Notes: generated by a model from the letters alone, not told the origin. A stretch of DNA of 54,660 nucleotides from Anaerolineae bacterium (GCA_028277515.1 JANQGC010000101.1:1-54660), one strand, 5' to 3'. Positions 9,452 to 20,348 are shown, counted from the first letter of the stretch. Made by a program: numbers and translations.

Positions 9452-9487
9452 GATCGCGCACATATTTGGAAAATTCGAGGTAATAAA

Positions 9488-10594
9488 ATGAGACGTAGAC
9501 AGCAAAATAAAAAATATTTGCTCATAATTATGCTGTTCTCGGCCGTCCTTACTCTTATACTATCTGGCAGCGTATTGAGCCAGGCGACGATTCCCACACG
9601 GACGCCAACACCAGATCCGGAAGAGCCAACGGACCCTCCTCCGGAACCAACGGATGACGATGGGAATGGCGGAGATAACACACCGGAGCCGACCGACCCT
9701 CCCCCATCAGGTAACACGTCAACCCCTATTCCAAACGCAACAAACACGCCTGTTCCCGGTGAGACAAATACGCCTATTCCAGCGGATACGACAACTCCGG
9801 CGGCAACCAATACCCTGCCGCCCACTCAAGTGGAAATCGCAACCGCTACCTCAACATCGTTTCCCGGAGCAGTGACGGGAACCCCGACGGACACGCTTCC
9901 AGCATCAGCCACTCCATTTGGCGGAGTTATTGCCCCAGGAACAACGCCGGTATCTTTTCCTGTTGTGGCTACAGCGTATCCGACGGCCGAAATATGTGGT
10001 GAACCTCCAACCTTTACGACCTTAATCACAGCCCTTGTGTATGCTGGACCCGGCAATCAATACGAATTCATTGAAACCCTTGCTTCCGATGAATCAAGAC
10101 CCATCGTTGGACGGGCTATTTATAATTCCTGGTGGTTAATTCAACTTGATGGTAAGGGTACTCAAGCCTGGATAAATGACCGTACCGGAATAGTTCAGGG
10201 ATATACGACCAATGTTCCTGAGGTCCCGGCGCCTGCCATTGATGGCGTTACACCAACCCCTGGAATCCCCTGGGAACCGACACCGGTTCATGATTGTGCC
10301 CTCACACCAACCCCAGTCGCCTCAGATGCCGAAGCGGCCGTCGCCCAAACGACGACAGAAGATGGAGATGGGATCGGCGGGTCCGGTATTCAGACCGATG
10401 ACTCAGAACAAGGTGCGGTGGAAAGCGATCAACGTGAAATTGCCGCGGCAACAGCGGCGCCCCTGGAAATCCCCGGCGCAACATCACCAACCCCCAATCT
10501 TTTACCCATCGCCGGGCTAATATTGATCATTGCTGCTGTTTTCGTGGCCTTGTTTCTCCGCCGCAATCCGGGCGGGGGCGAACCAACATCATAA
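9488..10594 (+). CDS. Thr/Pro-rich membrane-anchored protein with SH3-like domain
   Basis: A 368-residue predicted surface protein. GAGG seven bases before ATG 9488 supports the start. Residues 1-35 are a basic-hydrophobic signal sequence (KKYLLIIMLFSAVLTLIL). Residues ~35-160 are a Thr/Pro/Asp-rich stalk with repeated TNTP/PTP units. Residues ~168-232 look like a bacterial SH3-like domain (LVYAGPGNQYEFIETL, WWLIQLDGKGTQAWI), a fold often used to bind cell-wall polymers. A second low-complexity linker leads to a C-terminal TM helix (LLPIAGLILIIAAVFVALFL) and an RRNPGGG tail. Architecture matches the anchored protein at 1996-3084, suggesting a set of wall-linked proteins served by this locus. 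No catalytic motif is seen. Confidence 0.75.
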   Translation: MRRRQQNKKYLLIIMLFSAVLTLILSGSVLSQATIPTRTPTPDPEEPTDPPPEPTDDDGNGGDNTPEPTDPPPSGNTSTPIPNATNTPVPGETNTPIPADTTTPAATNTLPPTQVEIATATSTSFPGAVTGTPTDTLPASATPFGGVIAPGTTPVSFPVVATAYPTAEICGEPPTFTTLITALVYAGPGNQYEFIETLASDESRPIVGRAIYNSWWLIQLDGKGTQAWINDRTGIVQGYTTNVPEVPAPAIDGVTPTPGIPWEPTPVHDCALTPTPVASDAEAAVAQTTTEDGDGIGGSGIQTDDSEQGAVESDQREIAAATAAPLEIPGATSPTPNLLPIAGLILIIAAVFVALFLRRNPGGGEPTS

Positions 10595-10610
10595 AAGAAG
10601 ATAGGGTCAC

Positions 10611-13364
10611 TTATTCATTTTCAACCAGCACTGTTACCGGCAAGATAAAATGGTCTGAACCATCTTCAAGCTGGAGGCGCTGCCCATTTCGTGGATCATA
10701 GAGTCCAACCTCTATTCTTGCTTCTCCCTCATAATCCTCCTTAAGAGTGAGATCATGGGGATCGAGTATAAATTCATTAACTAACCAACCCGTTGTCGGG
10801 CGTGACCCTTGAGCCGGTGGGCTGTCATGCTGGCCGATTAAACGGCCATCCTCAGCCAAAAGATGGGTGAAAACCGCATAATCCACGGTTGGAGTATCTA
10901 CAAGTGATTGCCACAGTAATGTGAGCGTCAGCGTATCGCTTGGGCTGATTTCCTCCTTATCCAGCGTAAAACCTTGTAACCGGGCAATCTCTCCAAATGG
11001 TTGATCGAGCGTGTGCTCAATTGCCGGTATTTCATACATATGGTCACGGCTTTCAATAAGAATCTGGCTGATGGTGAACTCTTCTTGATCATGGCGAATC
11101 GATATAAGAGCCTCTCCAGAGGCATTTGCTGGAATCCCCAACGGTTTCCTCTCATATACCAGTTCTCCCGGTCTCCATAGGCTTGTTGGGTAACGGCCGA
11201 ATGAAGGATCGTCATCATTCATGTCAAGGGTGTTATTTTCTTGTGTAAGCAAAAGTTCCATTTTTACATCTTTATCAATTTCTTCGACCGCCTGCCAAAG
11301 TAAATGAACATCCAGTTTGCTCCCTGGCGCAGCAGTTTGCTGCAAAATATTGGCAGCCAATAAATTGAATCCCGGTGCGAATTCCACAGGCTCCGCGAGC
11401 AGCGGGAACGGCATCTCTTCTAATCCCTGGTCCACAGAAGGCTTATTAGAAATATGGGCAAATCCAAGGGTCGCCTCCTGACCGACGGGATTTCCTTGCT
11501 CATCCAAGAGATCAATCGACTGTAAACCAGCCCCTTGCCTGGTATAAACTTGTGCTACCAATTCATAGGCAAACGGAGGGTTTGCAGGCGGAAGAGAGAG
11601 TAGATGATAGGTGGAAATCGTTTCTCCAACCGGCCATGCAACTGTCGGCCGTCCTTGCTCGTCGCGGAGAATGGTATCATCACTGACGATTTCCCAACCA
11701 TCGTGATCGAGCAACCTTAAAGATACATGCGCCGGATCGACCATTTCTTGGGCTAAAATCCAATTTAGAGACACGGTTAATTTACTCCCACCAGAAGCAT
11801 CTTGCTCTATCCAGACCCCGTCAATTTGCAGAGGAAAAAAGTTGAGTTTTAAATCTCCCATTTTGGGAGAAGAAACAGGTTGGTCCAGTTGGTATTCTCG
11901 CACACGCAATCCCTCAAAGGCTGTTTGCCCGGTCTCGGTTCCAGCCATTGATAAAGAGAATGGAATTTTATCCAGCCAATCGCGGGACCCTTCATCATAA
12001 TCAATGACGAAAACGCGGTCCCTGCCCATTGATATATCGGACATGTGAGACCAACCTCCATCAATATCATCCAATTGGGGCATTTCGATCGGTGCCTGCC
12101 CTTTATACTCGAACATGAGTGACCAGTCCGTATCAGGAACAAGAATTAAATCATTTATGCCTGCCACATCTTCAAGATAGCGAGCCGCACCGCGAATATC
12201 ATCCTTGGCCACCTGGGAATCGAAGAAATAGAGCCTTAAACCCCAAAGAGACATGGTTAATAGGCTCAGCAGGACGATGACCGAATATAATTTGAGCATC
12301 CTCTCCCCGAAATTTGAGGCTAATTGTCGTGCCGGCATGATGAGGAAGGCGGCAAACAGCAAAAAACCGGGAACAAAGATGGCAATGTATCTTGGATGAG
12401 AAAAAGAACGCACACTCCAAACAACCAGGGCTGAACTGAGGGGAACTAGCCAATGCAGCATTAAGGTGAGAGCATCTTTCCTGGTATTTTTGTGAATGAT
12501 TCTAAAAATGAAGAGTAAGGCGATTCCAACAGCGCCGGCAAACACGGCCGTCACGGTCCCATCTTTGCCTAAAAACCCGGCCAGTCCACTAAGATGAAAA
12601 CCCCAAACCTGTTGGACCAAAAAAGACAATGGAACTGGCTCCGACAAATAAGTGCCAACATTCGCTTCGGCCGTTACATTGTCCCAATTAAACAAAAGCG
12701 GTAAAAACCAGGGTAGGCTGGATAAAAATACGAGAAAAAGGGTTAAGAACCAGCGTTTGAAACCGATCCAATCCCTATTCCTGAAAAATACGATCACAGC
12801 CCAAATCGTTATATACAACACAACAAAAAAGGTTATATAGTGCAAGTGAATCCCGATCCATATGGCCATTCCCAGTAATAACCATAAGCGTACACCTCCT
12901 CCTGATTCTCGTAACCTCGGCCGGGTCAACTCTCTAGTCAAAGCTAATAAACCCAGATAAATCAGAGGCAAGAATGTATAAACGCGCGTTTCCTGGCTGT
13001 ATATTATGGAAACGGCCGAGATTGCACCGAGTATTCCAGCAATAAAAGCTGTGTTTAAAGAAAACCAACGTCTTGCCACAGCAATCAACAACGCAACCTG
13101 GAACCAACCAGCCAATAAGGAAAAATAGCGTGCGCTAAACGCATTTAATCCCGCCTGTTCAACCCATACCTTCAGGCCCCAAAAATACAACGGGGGATGG
13201 ATATTATTTAGTCGATTTTCTGCGATCTCATTATAAGTGGCGCTTGCTAAATGGAGACTTATTCCTTCATCCCACCAAATGCTTTGATCTTCTAGCTGGA
13301 ATATTCGCAGAACATAAGCTAAAAATAGCAATAGAAGCAGCAACCCCCATTTTCGGCCGTTCAA
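10611..13364 (-). CDS. ArnT/PMT-like GT-C glycosyltransferase with C-terminal beta-modules
   Basis: A 917-residue membrane enzyme. Residues 1-~395 carry about eleven hydrophobic helices and the GT39/ArnT-type signature: WWDEGISLHLA with D32-E33 in the first extracytoplasmic loop, then HPPLYF. Such enzymes move sugars from polyprenyl-phosphate donors onto lipids or proteins outside the membrane. Residues ~480-917 form three tandem beta-rich modules; the last has the pattern VFTHLL..DGR..GQ.DS.P followed by G-RPT..W, which recurs in the three other large membrane proteins here. Translation starts with TTG at 13362-13364, overlapping the TGA of the upstream gene by three bases, with GGAG about eight bases before, so the two are translationally coupled. 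Acceptor and sugar are unknown. Confidence 0.85.
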   Translation of the reverse strand: MNGRKWGLLLLLLFLAYVLRIFQLEDQSIWWDEGISLHLASATYNEIAENRLNNIHPPLYFWGLKVWVEQAGLNAFSARYFSLLAGWFQVALLIAVARRWFSLNTAFIAGILGAISAVSIIYSQETRVYTFLPLIYLGLLALTRELTRPRLRESGGGVRLWLLLGMAIWIGIHLHYITFFVVLYITIWAVIVFFRNRDWIGFKRWFLTLFLVFLSSLPWFLPLLFNWDNVTAEANVGTYLSEPVPLSFLVQQVWGFHLSGLAGFLGKDGTVTAVFAGAVGIALLFIFRIIHKNTRKDALTLMLHWLVPLSSALVVWSVRSFSHPRYIAIFVPGFLLFAAFLIMPARQLASNFGERMLKLYSVIVLLSLLTMSLWGLRLYFFDSQVAKDDIRGAARYLEDVAGINDLILVPDTDWSLMFEYKGQAPIEMPQLDDIDGGWSHMSDISMGRDRVFVIDYDEGSRDWLDKIPFSLSMAGTETGQTAFEGLRVREYQLDQPVSSPKMGDLKLNFFPLQIDGVWIEQDASGGSKLTVSLNWILAQEMVDPAHVSLRLLDHDGWEIVSDDTILRDEQGRPTVAWPVGETISTYHLLSLPPANPPFAYELVAQVYTRQGAGLQSIDLLDEQGNPVGQEATLGFAHISNKPSVDQGLEEMPFPLLAEPVEFAPGFNLLAANILQQTAAPGSKLDVHLLWQAVEEIDKDVKMELLLTQENNTLDMNDDDPSFGRYPTSLWRPGELVYERKPLGIPANASGEALISIRHDQEEFTISQILIESRDHMYEIPAIEHTLDQPFGEIARLQGFTLDKEEISPSDTLTLTLLWQSLVDTPTVDYAVFTHLLAEDGRLIGQHDSPPAQGSRPTTGWLVNEFILDPHDLTLKEDYEGEARIEVGLYDPRNGQRLQLEDGSDHFILPVTVLVENE

Positions 13365-16255
13365 GATGATAACTCCAGGACAACAGGTAGGATAAAACGA
13401 TCATCACTAATTCTTTCCCCACCAACATCTGCGGCAGGAAGGCGTTGACCATTATGGGCAAAATACAAACCAACCGCAAGTTGATATGTACCTGGGGGCA
13501 GTTCTTCGGGGATATCCAAGGAATGATCATCGACAATGACCTGGCCGGAAGCCCAAACATTGCTGGGTAATCCACCTGGCCAACGATCACTTTGGGCCAC
13601 TATATTTCCGTTATTATCCAACAAGTGGGCAAATGCCGTCACCGGCTGTTCTGTCTTATCCTCAGCCTGCCAATAAAGTGTTATTGGCAATTTTTGTCCG
13701 GGCTGGATTAACGCATCAATTTCTGCTGCTCCTCTGAGCCAGATGTGAGGTTCAAAGCGAATGGCCAAAGGATAAGGAATCTGATCGGGGAGCGAAAACA
13801 GACGATCTATAGATTGAATATTTATCATCCCTAATTCGATGGCATCAAGGCTCTGCCCCTCTGACAAAATGGGCCATAAGCGAACAGTGGCAGGACCAGC
13901 CTCGCTATTTGCTGGAATTGTGATGCGATATTTCTCTTGAACAATTTTTCCTGGAAGCCATTCCCCGGAATCAAACCTGCTCAATGGGAAGAGAACAGGA
14001 TCTTCCTCATTAACCTGGAAGGCAAGCTGCAACCCAACCGGTAAACCCCCATCTGATTGCCAGAATAAATCGACCGTTGTTGATGCTCCGGAAGCAACAT
14101 CTCGCGGGTTAATCGTCAAGCCAACAATTTTGAGGGAATCAGACAACCATGAAATGTTATCAACTATTTCATAGTTGGGCGGTTCTTTTACAAAATCTCT
14201 CCCAGGTTCATCAAGGGACACGTTGCCGGCTTCATAAACCACACCGGCGAATGCCCCCTCTTTGATAACAGGAAGTTGGGCGCCATTGTTGACATCAATA
14301 AGTGAAAGCTCAATTTTATATTCACCAGGAGGTATGGTTGGTGGTATGTCTAACTCATATTCGATAACCGGTGTCTCAGAACTCGTCCAGTCAACCGGAT
14401 GAAAATATACTTCATTTAACAAATCCGTTTCCAATTCAGCCCAGGTATGATCTCGTTCATCTTGTAGTTTTATTTTTACATTGTAATTACTAACAGGGTC
14501 AGCTCTTCGCCAGCGGACTGTAACCTTAATTTCATCTATCTCTGACTGAATCGCCTGACCTATAAGCGTGATTTTCCCATCGAATGAAATTGGATCGTCA
14601 AGATCGATGGATGTGACATCATCTGTTCTTGGTTGAGGATTGGCATAAATCCATGATTGGGCTAAACCACCATACCGGATGACATGCAATAATTCAAACG
14701 CTTCTGTGACTTTTTCTACTTGCGCAGGAGCACTTTGCCTGCTATTGGCAGTAAATATGACAAAGTCTCCCCTGGTTAGCTCTTCCATGCCATCAATATA
14801 TAACGTTTGCCCGCTAAAAAACGGAGCCAATGATGGCGTAATGCCGGAGACGGCCGATTGATCGCTCACCCCCTCTTGTTCCGACAACCACCTTCCCGCG
14901 CTGCTTACACTTTCACCCCATCCAATAGGCATCACATATTGGGCAGAGAATGGACCACCTAATAATAAATTGTAAGTCGATAAGGGATAGGCAAAAGCAA
15001 ATATGGAATAGATCAATTGCAGGGAAAGGAGACCAAATAATACTGTGTAGGGCCATCTTCCACCCTTTCTCAACCAATAACTCCAACCAATGACAGCTAA
15101 TACCATTAAAGCAGGGATAACCGGCAGGGCGTATCGATCAAATTTCTTGGCAGTAAGAGTGATCAGTATAACAAAAAAAAGAACCCATATTAACAATAGG
15201 TTTCCTATTAATAACTTACTTTGTTCACTGTCATCTTGCCTGATTATCCGAATAGTGAATAGTATCAGCCCTACCGTCACAACAGGACTGATTCGCCAGG
15301 CAATTGCAATCGGATAGAAAATCGCTCCATGATCGAAAGCCATTTGCCCAAGGAAAAAGGTCGGCCGCAGCGCTTCTGCAATATGACGGTTCGCATTCCC
15401 CCCGGCAAATTGCAGCACCTCTAGCGAAGCAGTCCACAAAGCAGGGAACAAGACAAAGATGAGAATCGTAAAACTGGCGACCCAGATTAATCCTATCAAA
15501 AAAAGCGATTTTAACCGTTCAAATAACCCGTCCTTGCGCCTGGTGAATAGAATGTATAGAAAAAATAATGCAGTGACCGGACCAATCATCAGCGCTGGGG
15601 ATTTAGACAAGACAGCTAATGCGGCCGTTCCACCAGAAACAGCCGCATAAATAATTTTCCCACCTTTTTTATCACTTTCCCCATCCTTGACAGCCAACAC
15701 CAGTGACAGCAAAGACAGAATAACAAAAGTGGAAAGCAACCCATCAACGTGAAAAATTCCAGAAAGCCCCGAAGTAAATGAATCGATAACCAGCAGCGCC
15801 GCCAATAATAGAGCCATGCAAGCTGACAACAATCGCTTCGCGAGTAAGTAAACTCCAACAATACCTGAACTATTGACAAAAATAACTAAAAGCCGTCCGG
15901 ATGTAAGGAATTGATTCAATTTTTGAAAGGCCACGCTGTTATCTGGTGATAGCCAGGCCAGTTTAGAGATCCACTGGTAAGTTTCGATATCTTCAGGACG
16001 GAAAAATAGCTGAAGCTCAATCCCCAATGCCCCCAACCAGGTTGTAATCACACCTGGATGTCCGGCGATGAGTGTATCAGCCCATGCGCCAGTCTTAAGG
16101 GCTTGACCGAACAAAAAGGAGCGGTAAACCCAAACTAACTCATCCGGTGTCACATAACGTCCTAAAGCTGACAATCTAAAAATAAACGCCAACAGAAATA
16201 ATAAAAACGCAATGACTTTCGTATTGTCACAAAAGCGGCTAAAACCATGCACCAT
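13361..16255 (-). CDS. ArnT/PMT-like GT-C glycosyltransferase with C-terminal beta-modules
   Basis: A 964-residue membrane enzyme, first gene of a coupled pair. I prefer ATG 16255; an in-frame TTG at 16315 would add 20 residues without a signal or helix. Residues ~12-450 hold about ten helices, with the catalytic-loop motif TPDELVWVYRS (D38-E39) and a later GHPGVITTWLG, as in GT39-like enzymes. Residues ~510-964 are extracytoplasmic beta-modules ending in AFAHLLDNNGNIVAQSDRWP, then GGLPSNVWASGQ and LPPGTYQLAVGLYF, the same module as in the neighbouring enzyme. The stop overlaps the TTG start of the following gene. Likely transfers a polyprenyl-linked sugar to a surface acceptor; it differs enough from its neighbour to be an old duplication. 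Confidence 0.83.
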   Translation of the reverse strand: MVHGFSRFCDNTKVIAFLLFLLAFIFRLSALGRYVTPDELVWVYRSFLFGQALKTGAWADTLIAGHPGVITTWLGALGIELQLFFRPEDIETYQWISKLAWLSPDNSVAFQKLNQFLTSGRLLVIFVNSSGIVGVYLLAKRLLSACMALLLAALLVIDSFTSGLSGIFHVDGLLSTFVILSLLSLVLAVKDGESDKKGGKIIYAAVSGGTAALAVLSKSPALMIGPVTALFFLYILFTRRKDGLFERLKSLFLIGLIWVASFTILIFVLFPALWTASLEVLQFAGGNANRHIAEALRPTFFLGQMAFDHGAIFYPIAIAWRISPVVTVGLILFTIRIIRQDDSEQSKLLIGNLLLIWVLFFVILITLTAKKFDRYALPVIPALMVLAVIGWSYWLRKGGRWPYTVLFGLLSLQLIYSIFAFAYPLSTYNLLLGGPFSAQYVMPIGWGESVSSAGRWLSEQEGVSDQSAVSGITPSLAPFFSGQTLYIDGMEELTRGDFVIFTANSRQSAPAQVEKVTEAFELLHVIRYGGLAQSWIYANPQPRTDDVTSIDLDDPISFDGKITLIGQAIQSEIDEIKVTVRWRRADPVSNYNVKIKLQDERDHTWAELETDLLNEVYFHPVDWTSSETPVIEYELDIPPTIPPGEYKIELSLIDVNNGAQLPVIKEGAFAGVVYEAGNVSLDEPGRDFVKEPPNYEIVDNISWLSDSLKIVGLTINPRDVASGASTTVDLFWQSDGGLPVGLQLAFQVNEEDPVLFPLSRFDSGEWLPGKIVQEKYRITIPANSEAGPATVRLWPILSEGQSLDAIELGMINIQSIDRLFSLPDQIPYPLAIRFEPHIWLRGAAEIDALIQPGQKLPITLYWQAEDKTEQPVTAFAHLLDNNGNIVAQSDRWPGGLPSNVWASGQVIVDDHSLDIPEELPPGTYQLAVGLYFAHNGQRLPAADVGGERISDDRFILPVVLELSS

Positions 16256-16363
16256 GAAATTCACAGGGAATTGCTGAATTTGTTTTGTTCTAAGCTCTAA
16301 AAATACCAGAACCAAGATGGGATCTTAAACTTATAATGAACAATCGCCAATGGGAAAGAATTT

Positions 16364-16391
16364 TTGTTTATGTCCCCAAAGAATGTATAAT
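16364..16391 (+). promoter_or_regulatory. Sigma70-type promoter of the first S1 gene
   Basis: TTGTTT at 16364-16369 and a perfect TATAAT at 16386-16391 are separated by 16 bases and point at the S1 gene at 16450, giving a leader of about 50 bases. A second TATAAT-like box occurs at 16332-16337 in the same divergent gap without a good -35. Confidence 0.6.
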
Positions 16392-16449
16392 CATGAGAAA
16401 TTTACCCCGTAGTCAAATATTGCGGGAATTGATAGGAATGTTTTAACGT

Positions 16450-17604
16450 ATGACTAACGCATCTAGTGGCCAGCCAAGCCACCCCATGGACTTCTTGCTC
16501 GACGAAGAATTAAATTTACCGTCCGCCGGTGAAATTCGTTCCGGCTGGGTTGTTTCCCAGCGCAATAACGAAATTTTAGTAGACATTGGCGCCAAATCTG
16601 AAGGCGTTATCGGGGGCAATGAAATCTCAGATATGGACGCAGAAACACTGGATAAGCTTTCTGTAGGCAATGAAATTCAGGTTTACATTGTTAATCCGGA
16701 AGATAATAATGGGAATATTATCCTTTCCTACGCAAAAGCGAAAGAAGAAGAGGATTGGGTAAAAGCTGTTGATTTTTTGGAAAGCCAGGAAGTTTGCGAA
16801 TGTAAAGTTGTTGGTTTTAATCGCGGTGGTGTATTGGTAGATGTCGGGCATGTTCGTGGATTTGTTCCTAACTCGCAATTACGTCGTGATCGTCATATTC
16901 AAAGAGGGGACCAAATCGACAAACAGCGTGCAATGCAAGCCCTTGTTGGCCAAACTCTGAATGCCAAAATTATCGAAGTGAACCGCGAACGGAATCGTCT
17001 TATCCTCTCAGAGACCGCGGCTAGCAAAGAAATCCGCGAAGCCCAAAAGGCAGAAATAATCAATAATATGGAAGTTGGTGAGGTTTTTGAAGGACAGGTC
17101 GTCAACCTCGCAAATTTTGGCGCCTTCGTCGATATCGGAGGCATCGAAGGTCTCGTACATCTTTCAGAACTTAGCTGGAAGCGTGTATCTAAACCGTCCG
17201 ATGTTCTTAAAGTTGGCGATACAGTCAAAGTTTCAGTCCTAAAAATAGACCATGATCGGCAGCGTATTGCCCTAAGTATAAAACGGTTGGAAGCTGATCC
17301 ATGGACCCTAATCGAAGATACTTATCAAATCGGCCAACTCTTTGAAGCCACCATCACTCGGCTCACCAAGTTTGGAGCTTTTGCGCGCCTCAATGATGAT
17401 TATCAGCTTGAAGGCTTGATTCACATTTCAGAAATGGCGGAAGATAGAGTTGAGCATCCGCGAGAAATTGTCAAGGTAGATGACAAAGTGATGGTCAGGA
17501 TCATTCGAGTTGATGCCGAACAAAGACAATTAGGGTTGAGCTTAAAGCAGGTTGCCTCAGAAAAATTTATGGAATCTGATTTAGCCATGTACAACTCCAT
17601 GTAA
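16450..17604 (+). CDS. rpsA: 30S ribosomal protein S1 (four S1 domains), copy 1
   Basis: A 384-residue S1 protein with four S1 RNA-binding repeats, roughly residues 27-98, 114-185, 199-270 and 287-359. The third has the canonical NFGAFVDIGGIEGLVHLSEL sequence and the fourth KFGAFARLNDDYQLEGLIHI. S1 delivers mRNA to the 30S subunit during initiation. Four-repeat S1 proteins are usual in many Gram-positive-type lineages, against six in E. coli. A second four-repeat S1 protein is encoded at 33096-34358 next to IF-1, so one copy may be specialised. It lies upstream of clpC on the same strand but a 227-base gap suggests separate control. Notably this gene and the start of clpC lack the CGGCCG palindrome common elsewhere in the window. 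Confidence 0.9.
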   Translation: MTNASSGQPSHPMDFLLDEELNLPSAGEIRSGWVVSQRNNEILVDIGAKSEGVIGGNEISDMDAETLDKLSVGNEIQVYIVNPEDNNGNIILSYAKAKEEEDWVKAVDFLESQEVCECKVVGFNRGGVLVDVGHVRGFVPNSQLRRDRHIQRGDQIDKQRAMQALVGQTLNAKIIEVNRERNRLILSETAASKEIREAQKAEIINNMEVGEVFEGQVVNLANFGAFVDIGGIEGLVHLSELSWKRVSKPSDVLKVGDTVKVSVLKIDHDRQRIALSIKRLEADPWTLIEDTYQIGQLFEATITRLTKFGAFARLNDDYQLEGLIHISEMAEDRVEHPREIVKVDDKVMVRIIRVDAEQRQLGLSLKQVASEKFMESDLAMYNSM

Positions 17605-17831
17605 AATGGCGTTAAGTTCAAACCAATATCAGTTCAATTGCTAAATTTTGGCTGAAAACATTCGCTTTCGCCATCCGCATGTTGTTTAATCATAGTGATT
17701 ATTTAACTCATGGAACCGCAAGGCTGAAAAAAACGTCCTATTGTAGCCAGTAATGATTGTCTTGCAGATTGTCGGGGTCTCATATCATTGAAACTTTTTA
17801 GAGATCTCTTAGTTATATCCGAGGTTATGCG

Positions 17832-20339
17832 GTGAACTCAAAGAACTGGGAACGATTTACACAAAGAGCACGCCGAGTTTTGAGCTTGGCACAAGAAGAA
17901 GCAGAGAGGCTTAACCATAGTTATATTGGAAGCGAGCACGTCTTGATAGGCCTTCTTCGAGAAGACGGAGGTGTCGCTGGTCGAGTGCTGCGCGAATTAG
18001 GGCTTGATGCTGTTCGTGTTCAAGCTATGGTTGAGCGCCTATCCGGGGGACCTGGAACCCGAACTCCTTTTACAAAAACGGAACTTTCACCTAGCACTAA
18101 ACGCATTCTTGAATTGGCTGTTGAAGAAGCGCGTCGCATGGGTCAGCATTACATCAGCACGGAACATCTGCTGTTAGGAATGGCCCGGCAGAATGAAGGG
18201 CTGGCGATGGATGTTCTACGTAAATTTGGTATTAGTGCAGAACAAATCCGCCGTCAAACGCGACGCATGCTGAAGGAAAGTCCTGTCGCTTCGACAGACA
18301 AAACACCCTCCTCCGGTCAAAGGAAAGGCAGAAAAGAAAAAAGTAAAACGCCGATGGTTGACCAATTGGCAACCGATCTTACGGCGCTTGCCCAAGATTT
18401 CGCCTTAGATCCCGTTATTGGCCGTAACACCGAAATTGAACGCGTCATACAAATTCTTGCCCGCCGAACAAAAAACAATCCAGCCTTAATTGGCGAACCC
18501 GGCGTAGGCAAAACGGCTATCATTGAAGGATTAGCCCAGCGTATTGTTGATGGCAAAGTACCAGATACCCTTCTAGGCAAGCGAGTGTTGCAGCTTGATG
18601 TAGGAAGTCTTGTCGCCGGTACGATGTATCGAGGCCAATTTGAAGAGCGACTTAAAAGAGTCATCGAAGAACTTAAATCGAGTAATGCTATTCTTTTTAT
18701 TGATGAAGTACACATGCTGGTCGGTGCCGGGTCGGCGGGCAGTTCAGTTGATGCTGCCAATATTTTGAAGCCATCCTTAGCGCGAGGAGAGCTGCAAACC
18801 ATTGGCGCCACCACTCTGGATGAGTATCGCAAATATATTGAAAGTGATGCCGCCTTAGAGCGACGTTTCCAACCGGTTTACGTCGATGAACCGACTCCGG
18901 AGGAAGCAGTTGAAATTCTGAGGGGGATTAAGGGAGCATATGAGCAGCATCACAACCTCTTTATTACTGAAGAAGCCATCGAAGCTGCGGTTAACCTTTC
19001 CGTTCGCTACGTAACTGATCGCTACCTGCCCGACAAAGCCATCGATCTGATTGATGAAGGAGCCTCAAGAGTGCGCATGTATCGCATTCCCCACGCCACA
19101 GATGTGCGTGAAACCTATGATACATTACGTGATCTTCGTTCAGAAAGAACAACCGCAGTGGAAAAAGGTCAATTCCAATATGCATCTGAGTTGAAAGAGC
19201 GCGAGGACCAGGTTCAAAATCAATTGGACCAGATGCGAGCTGGAGGCAAGGACAGCCCAGAAGAAAATAGCCTGACGGCCGAAGATGTTGCGGAAGTCCT
19301 TTCAATGTGGACAGGCATCCCTATCTATCAATTTACGGAAGAAGAATCCACACGCTTGCTGCGTATGGAAGAAGAAATGAAAAAGCACATTGTTGGTCAG
19401 GGAGATGCCATTACCGCCATTTCAAAAGCTGTTCGTCGCGCCCGTGCCGGCTTAAAGGATCCCAGGAGACCGATTGGTTCCTTTATTTTCCTCGGTCCAA
19501 CCGGTGTGGGCAAAACTGAATTAACCAAGGTTCTAGCCAGATTCCTTTTTGGAAGTGAAGATGCGCTTGTTCAACTCGATATGTCAGAGTTTATGGAACG
19601 ACATACCGTTGCCCGATTGGTCGGATCTCCTCCGGGATACGTCGGCTATGAAGACGCCGGACAACTGACTGAAGCCGTTCGCCGGCGACCTTACTCAATC
19701 GTTGTATTTGATGAAATCGAAAAAGCGCATCCGGAAGCCTTCAATATATTGCTGCAAATTATGGAAGAAGGACATCTATCAGATGCAAAGGGCCAAAAAG
19801 TCAATTTCCGCAACTCGATGATTATCATGACATCAAATGTCGGGGCTGACACAATTAAACATGGTCCAAACCTTGGCTTTACCTTCCAACGAGACGAAGC
19901 TGTGGAGGAAGAAGCAAAGTACAAGGAAATGCACAAAACTTTAACTGAGCAGTTAAAGCGCAGTTTCCGGCCGGAATTCCTCAATCGTGTTGATAAAGTC
20001 GTTGTATTCCGCCAGTTACAAAAAGAAGATATCAGGAAAATTGTTGACATCATCATTGCTGAGGTCAACGACCGTATAGAAGAACGTGAACTTGTGATTA
20101 GCGCAACAAATGTAGCTTTGGATTGGCTTGGTGAAAACGGATACGATGCTGAATTTGGGGCACGGCCGCTGCGCCGGTTAATTCAAACTGAAGTTGAAGA
20201 TCTCCTTTCTGATGCGGTACTTGCTGGGAAATTCGACACAGGAGATAGGATTAAGGTCGATATCGAAGATGACAAGATTATCCTGCTCCATGATGAATCG
20301 GCCGAAGAGCCTGTTGAGGAGGCACTAACGACCGTCTAA
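17832..20339 (+). CDS. clpC: ClpC, AAA+ unfoldase of the Clp protease
   Basis: An 835-residue Hsp100 protein of full family length. The two N-terminal Clp_N repeats are at ~5-150 ([32 protein letters not shown]). The first AAA module has Walker A GEPGVGKT (~221-228) and Walker [18 protein letters not shown]-type middle segment (~430-465, [12 protein letters not shown]) separates ClpC from ClpB. The second AAA module has GPTGVGKT (~555-562) and [12 protein letters not shown], followed by the C-terminal D2-small domain ([13 protein letters not shown]). It feeds unfolded proteins to ClpP in the cytosol. GTG 17832 is preceded by GAGG seven bases upstream; a nearby ATG at 17827 is out of frame. 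No CtsR-type operator was seen in the upstream 227 bases, nor a clear CIRCE. A hairpin terminator follows the gene. Confidence 0.95.
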   Translation: MNSKNWERFTQRARRVLSLAQEEAERLNHSYIGSEHVLIGLLREDGGVAGRVLRELGLDAVRVQAMVERLSGGPGTRTPFTKTELSPSTKRILELAVEEARRMGQHYISTEHLLLGMARQNEGLAMDVLRKFGISAEQIRRQTRRMLKESPVASTDKTPSSGQRKGRKEKSKTPMVDQLATDLTALAQDFALDPVIGRNTEIERVIQILARRTKNNPALIGEPGVGKTAIIEGLAQRIVDGKVPDTLLGKRVLQLDVGSLVAGTMYRGQFEERLKRVIEELKSSNAILFIDEVHMLVGAGSAGSSVDAANILKPSLARGELQTIGATTLDEYRKYIESDAALERRFQPVYVDEPTPEEAVEILRGIKGAYEQHHNLFITEEAIEAAVNLSVRYVTDRYLPDKAIDLIDEGASRVRMYRIPHATDVRETYDTLRDLRSERTTAVEKGQFQYASELKEREDQVQNQLDQMRAGGKDSPEENSLTAEDVAEVLSMWTGIPIYQFTEEESTRLLRMEEEMKKHIVGQGDAITAISKAVRRARAGLKDPRRPIGSFIFLGPTGVGKTELTKVLARFLFGSEDALVQLDMSEFMERHTVARLVGSPPGYVGYEDAGQLTEAVRRRPYSIVVFDEIEKAHPEAFNILLQIMEEGHLSDAKGQKVNFRNSMIIMTSNVGADTIKHGPNLGFTFQRDEAVEEEAKYKEMHKTLTEQLKRSFRPEFLNRVDKVVVFRQLQKEDIRKIVDIIIAEVNDRIEERELVISATNVALDWLGENGYDAEFGARPLRRLIQTEVEDLLSDAVLAGKFDTGDRIKVDIEDDKIILLHDESAEEPVEEALTTV

Positions 20340-20348
20340 GAATTTCAA

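Noticed and set aside
9600..9850. Apparent tandem repeats in the Thr/Pro-rich coding region
   Set aside because: They come from repeated Thr-Pro codons with varied bases; not a DNA-level tandem repeat.
17762..17790. A sigma70 promoter for clpC (TTGCAG/TTGTCT with CATATC)
   Set aside because: Either the spacing or the -10 match is poor; another candidate (TTGAAA-N18-TTATAT) would start RNA at the ribosome site. No confident choice.
18317..18832. Open minus-strand frame of 171 codons inside clpC
   Set aside because: Antisense shadow of a highly conserved gene; no start site, composition or motif of its own. The same holds for plus-strand frames at 37468-37899, 41091-41621 and 22923-23369, and the minus-strand frame at 28925-29593.
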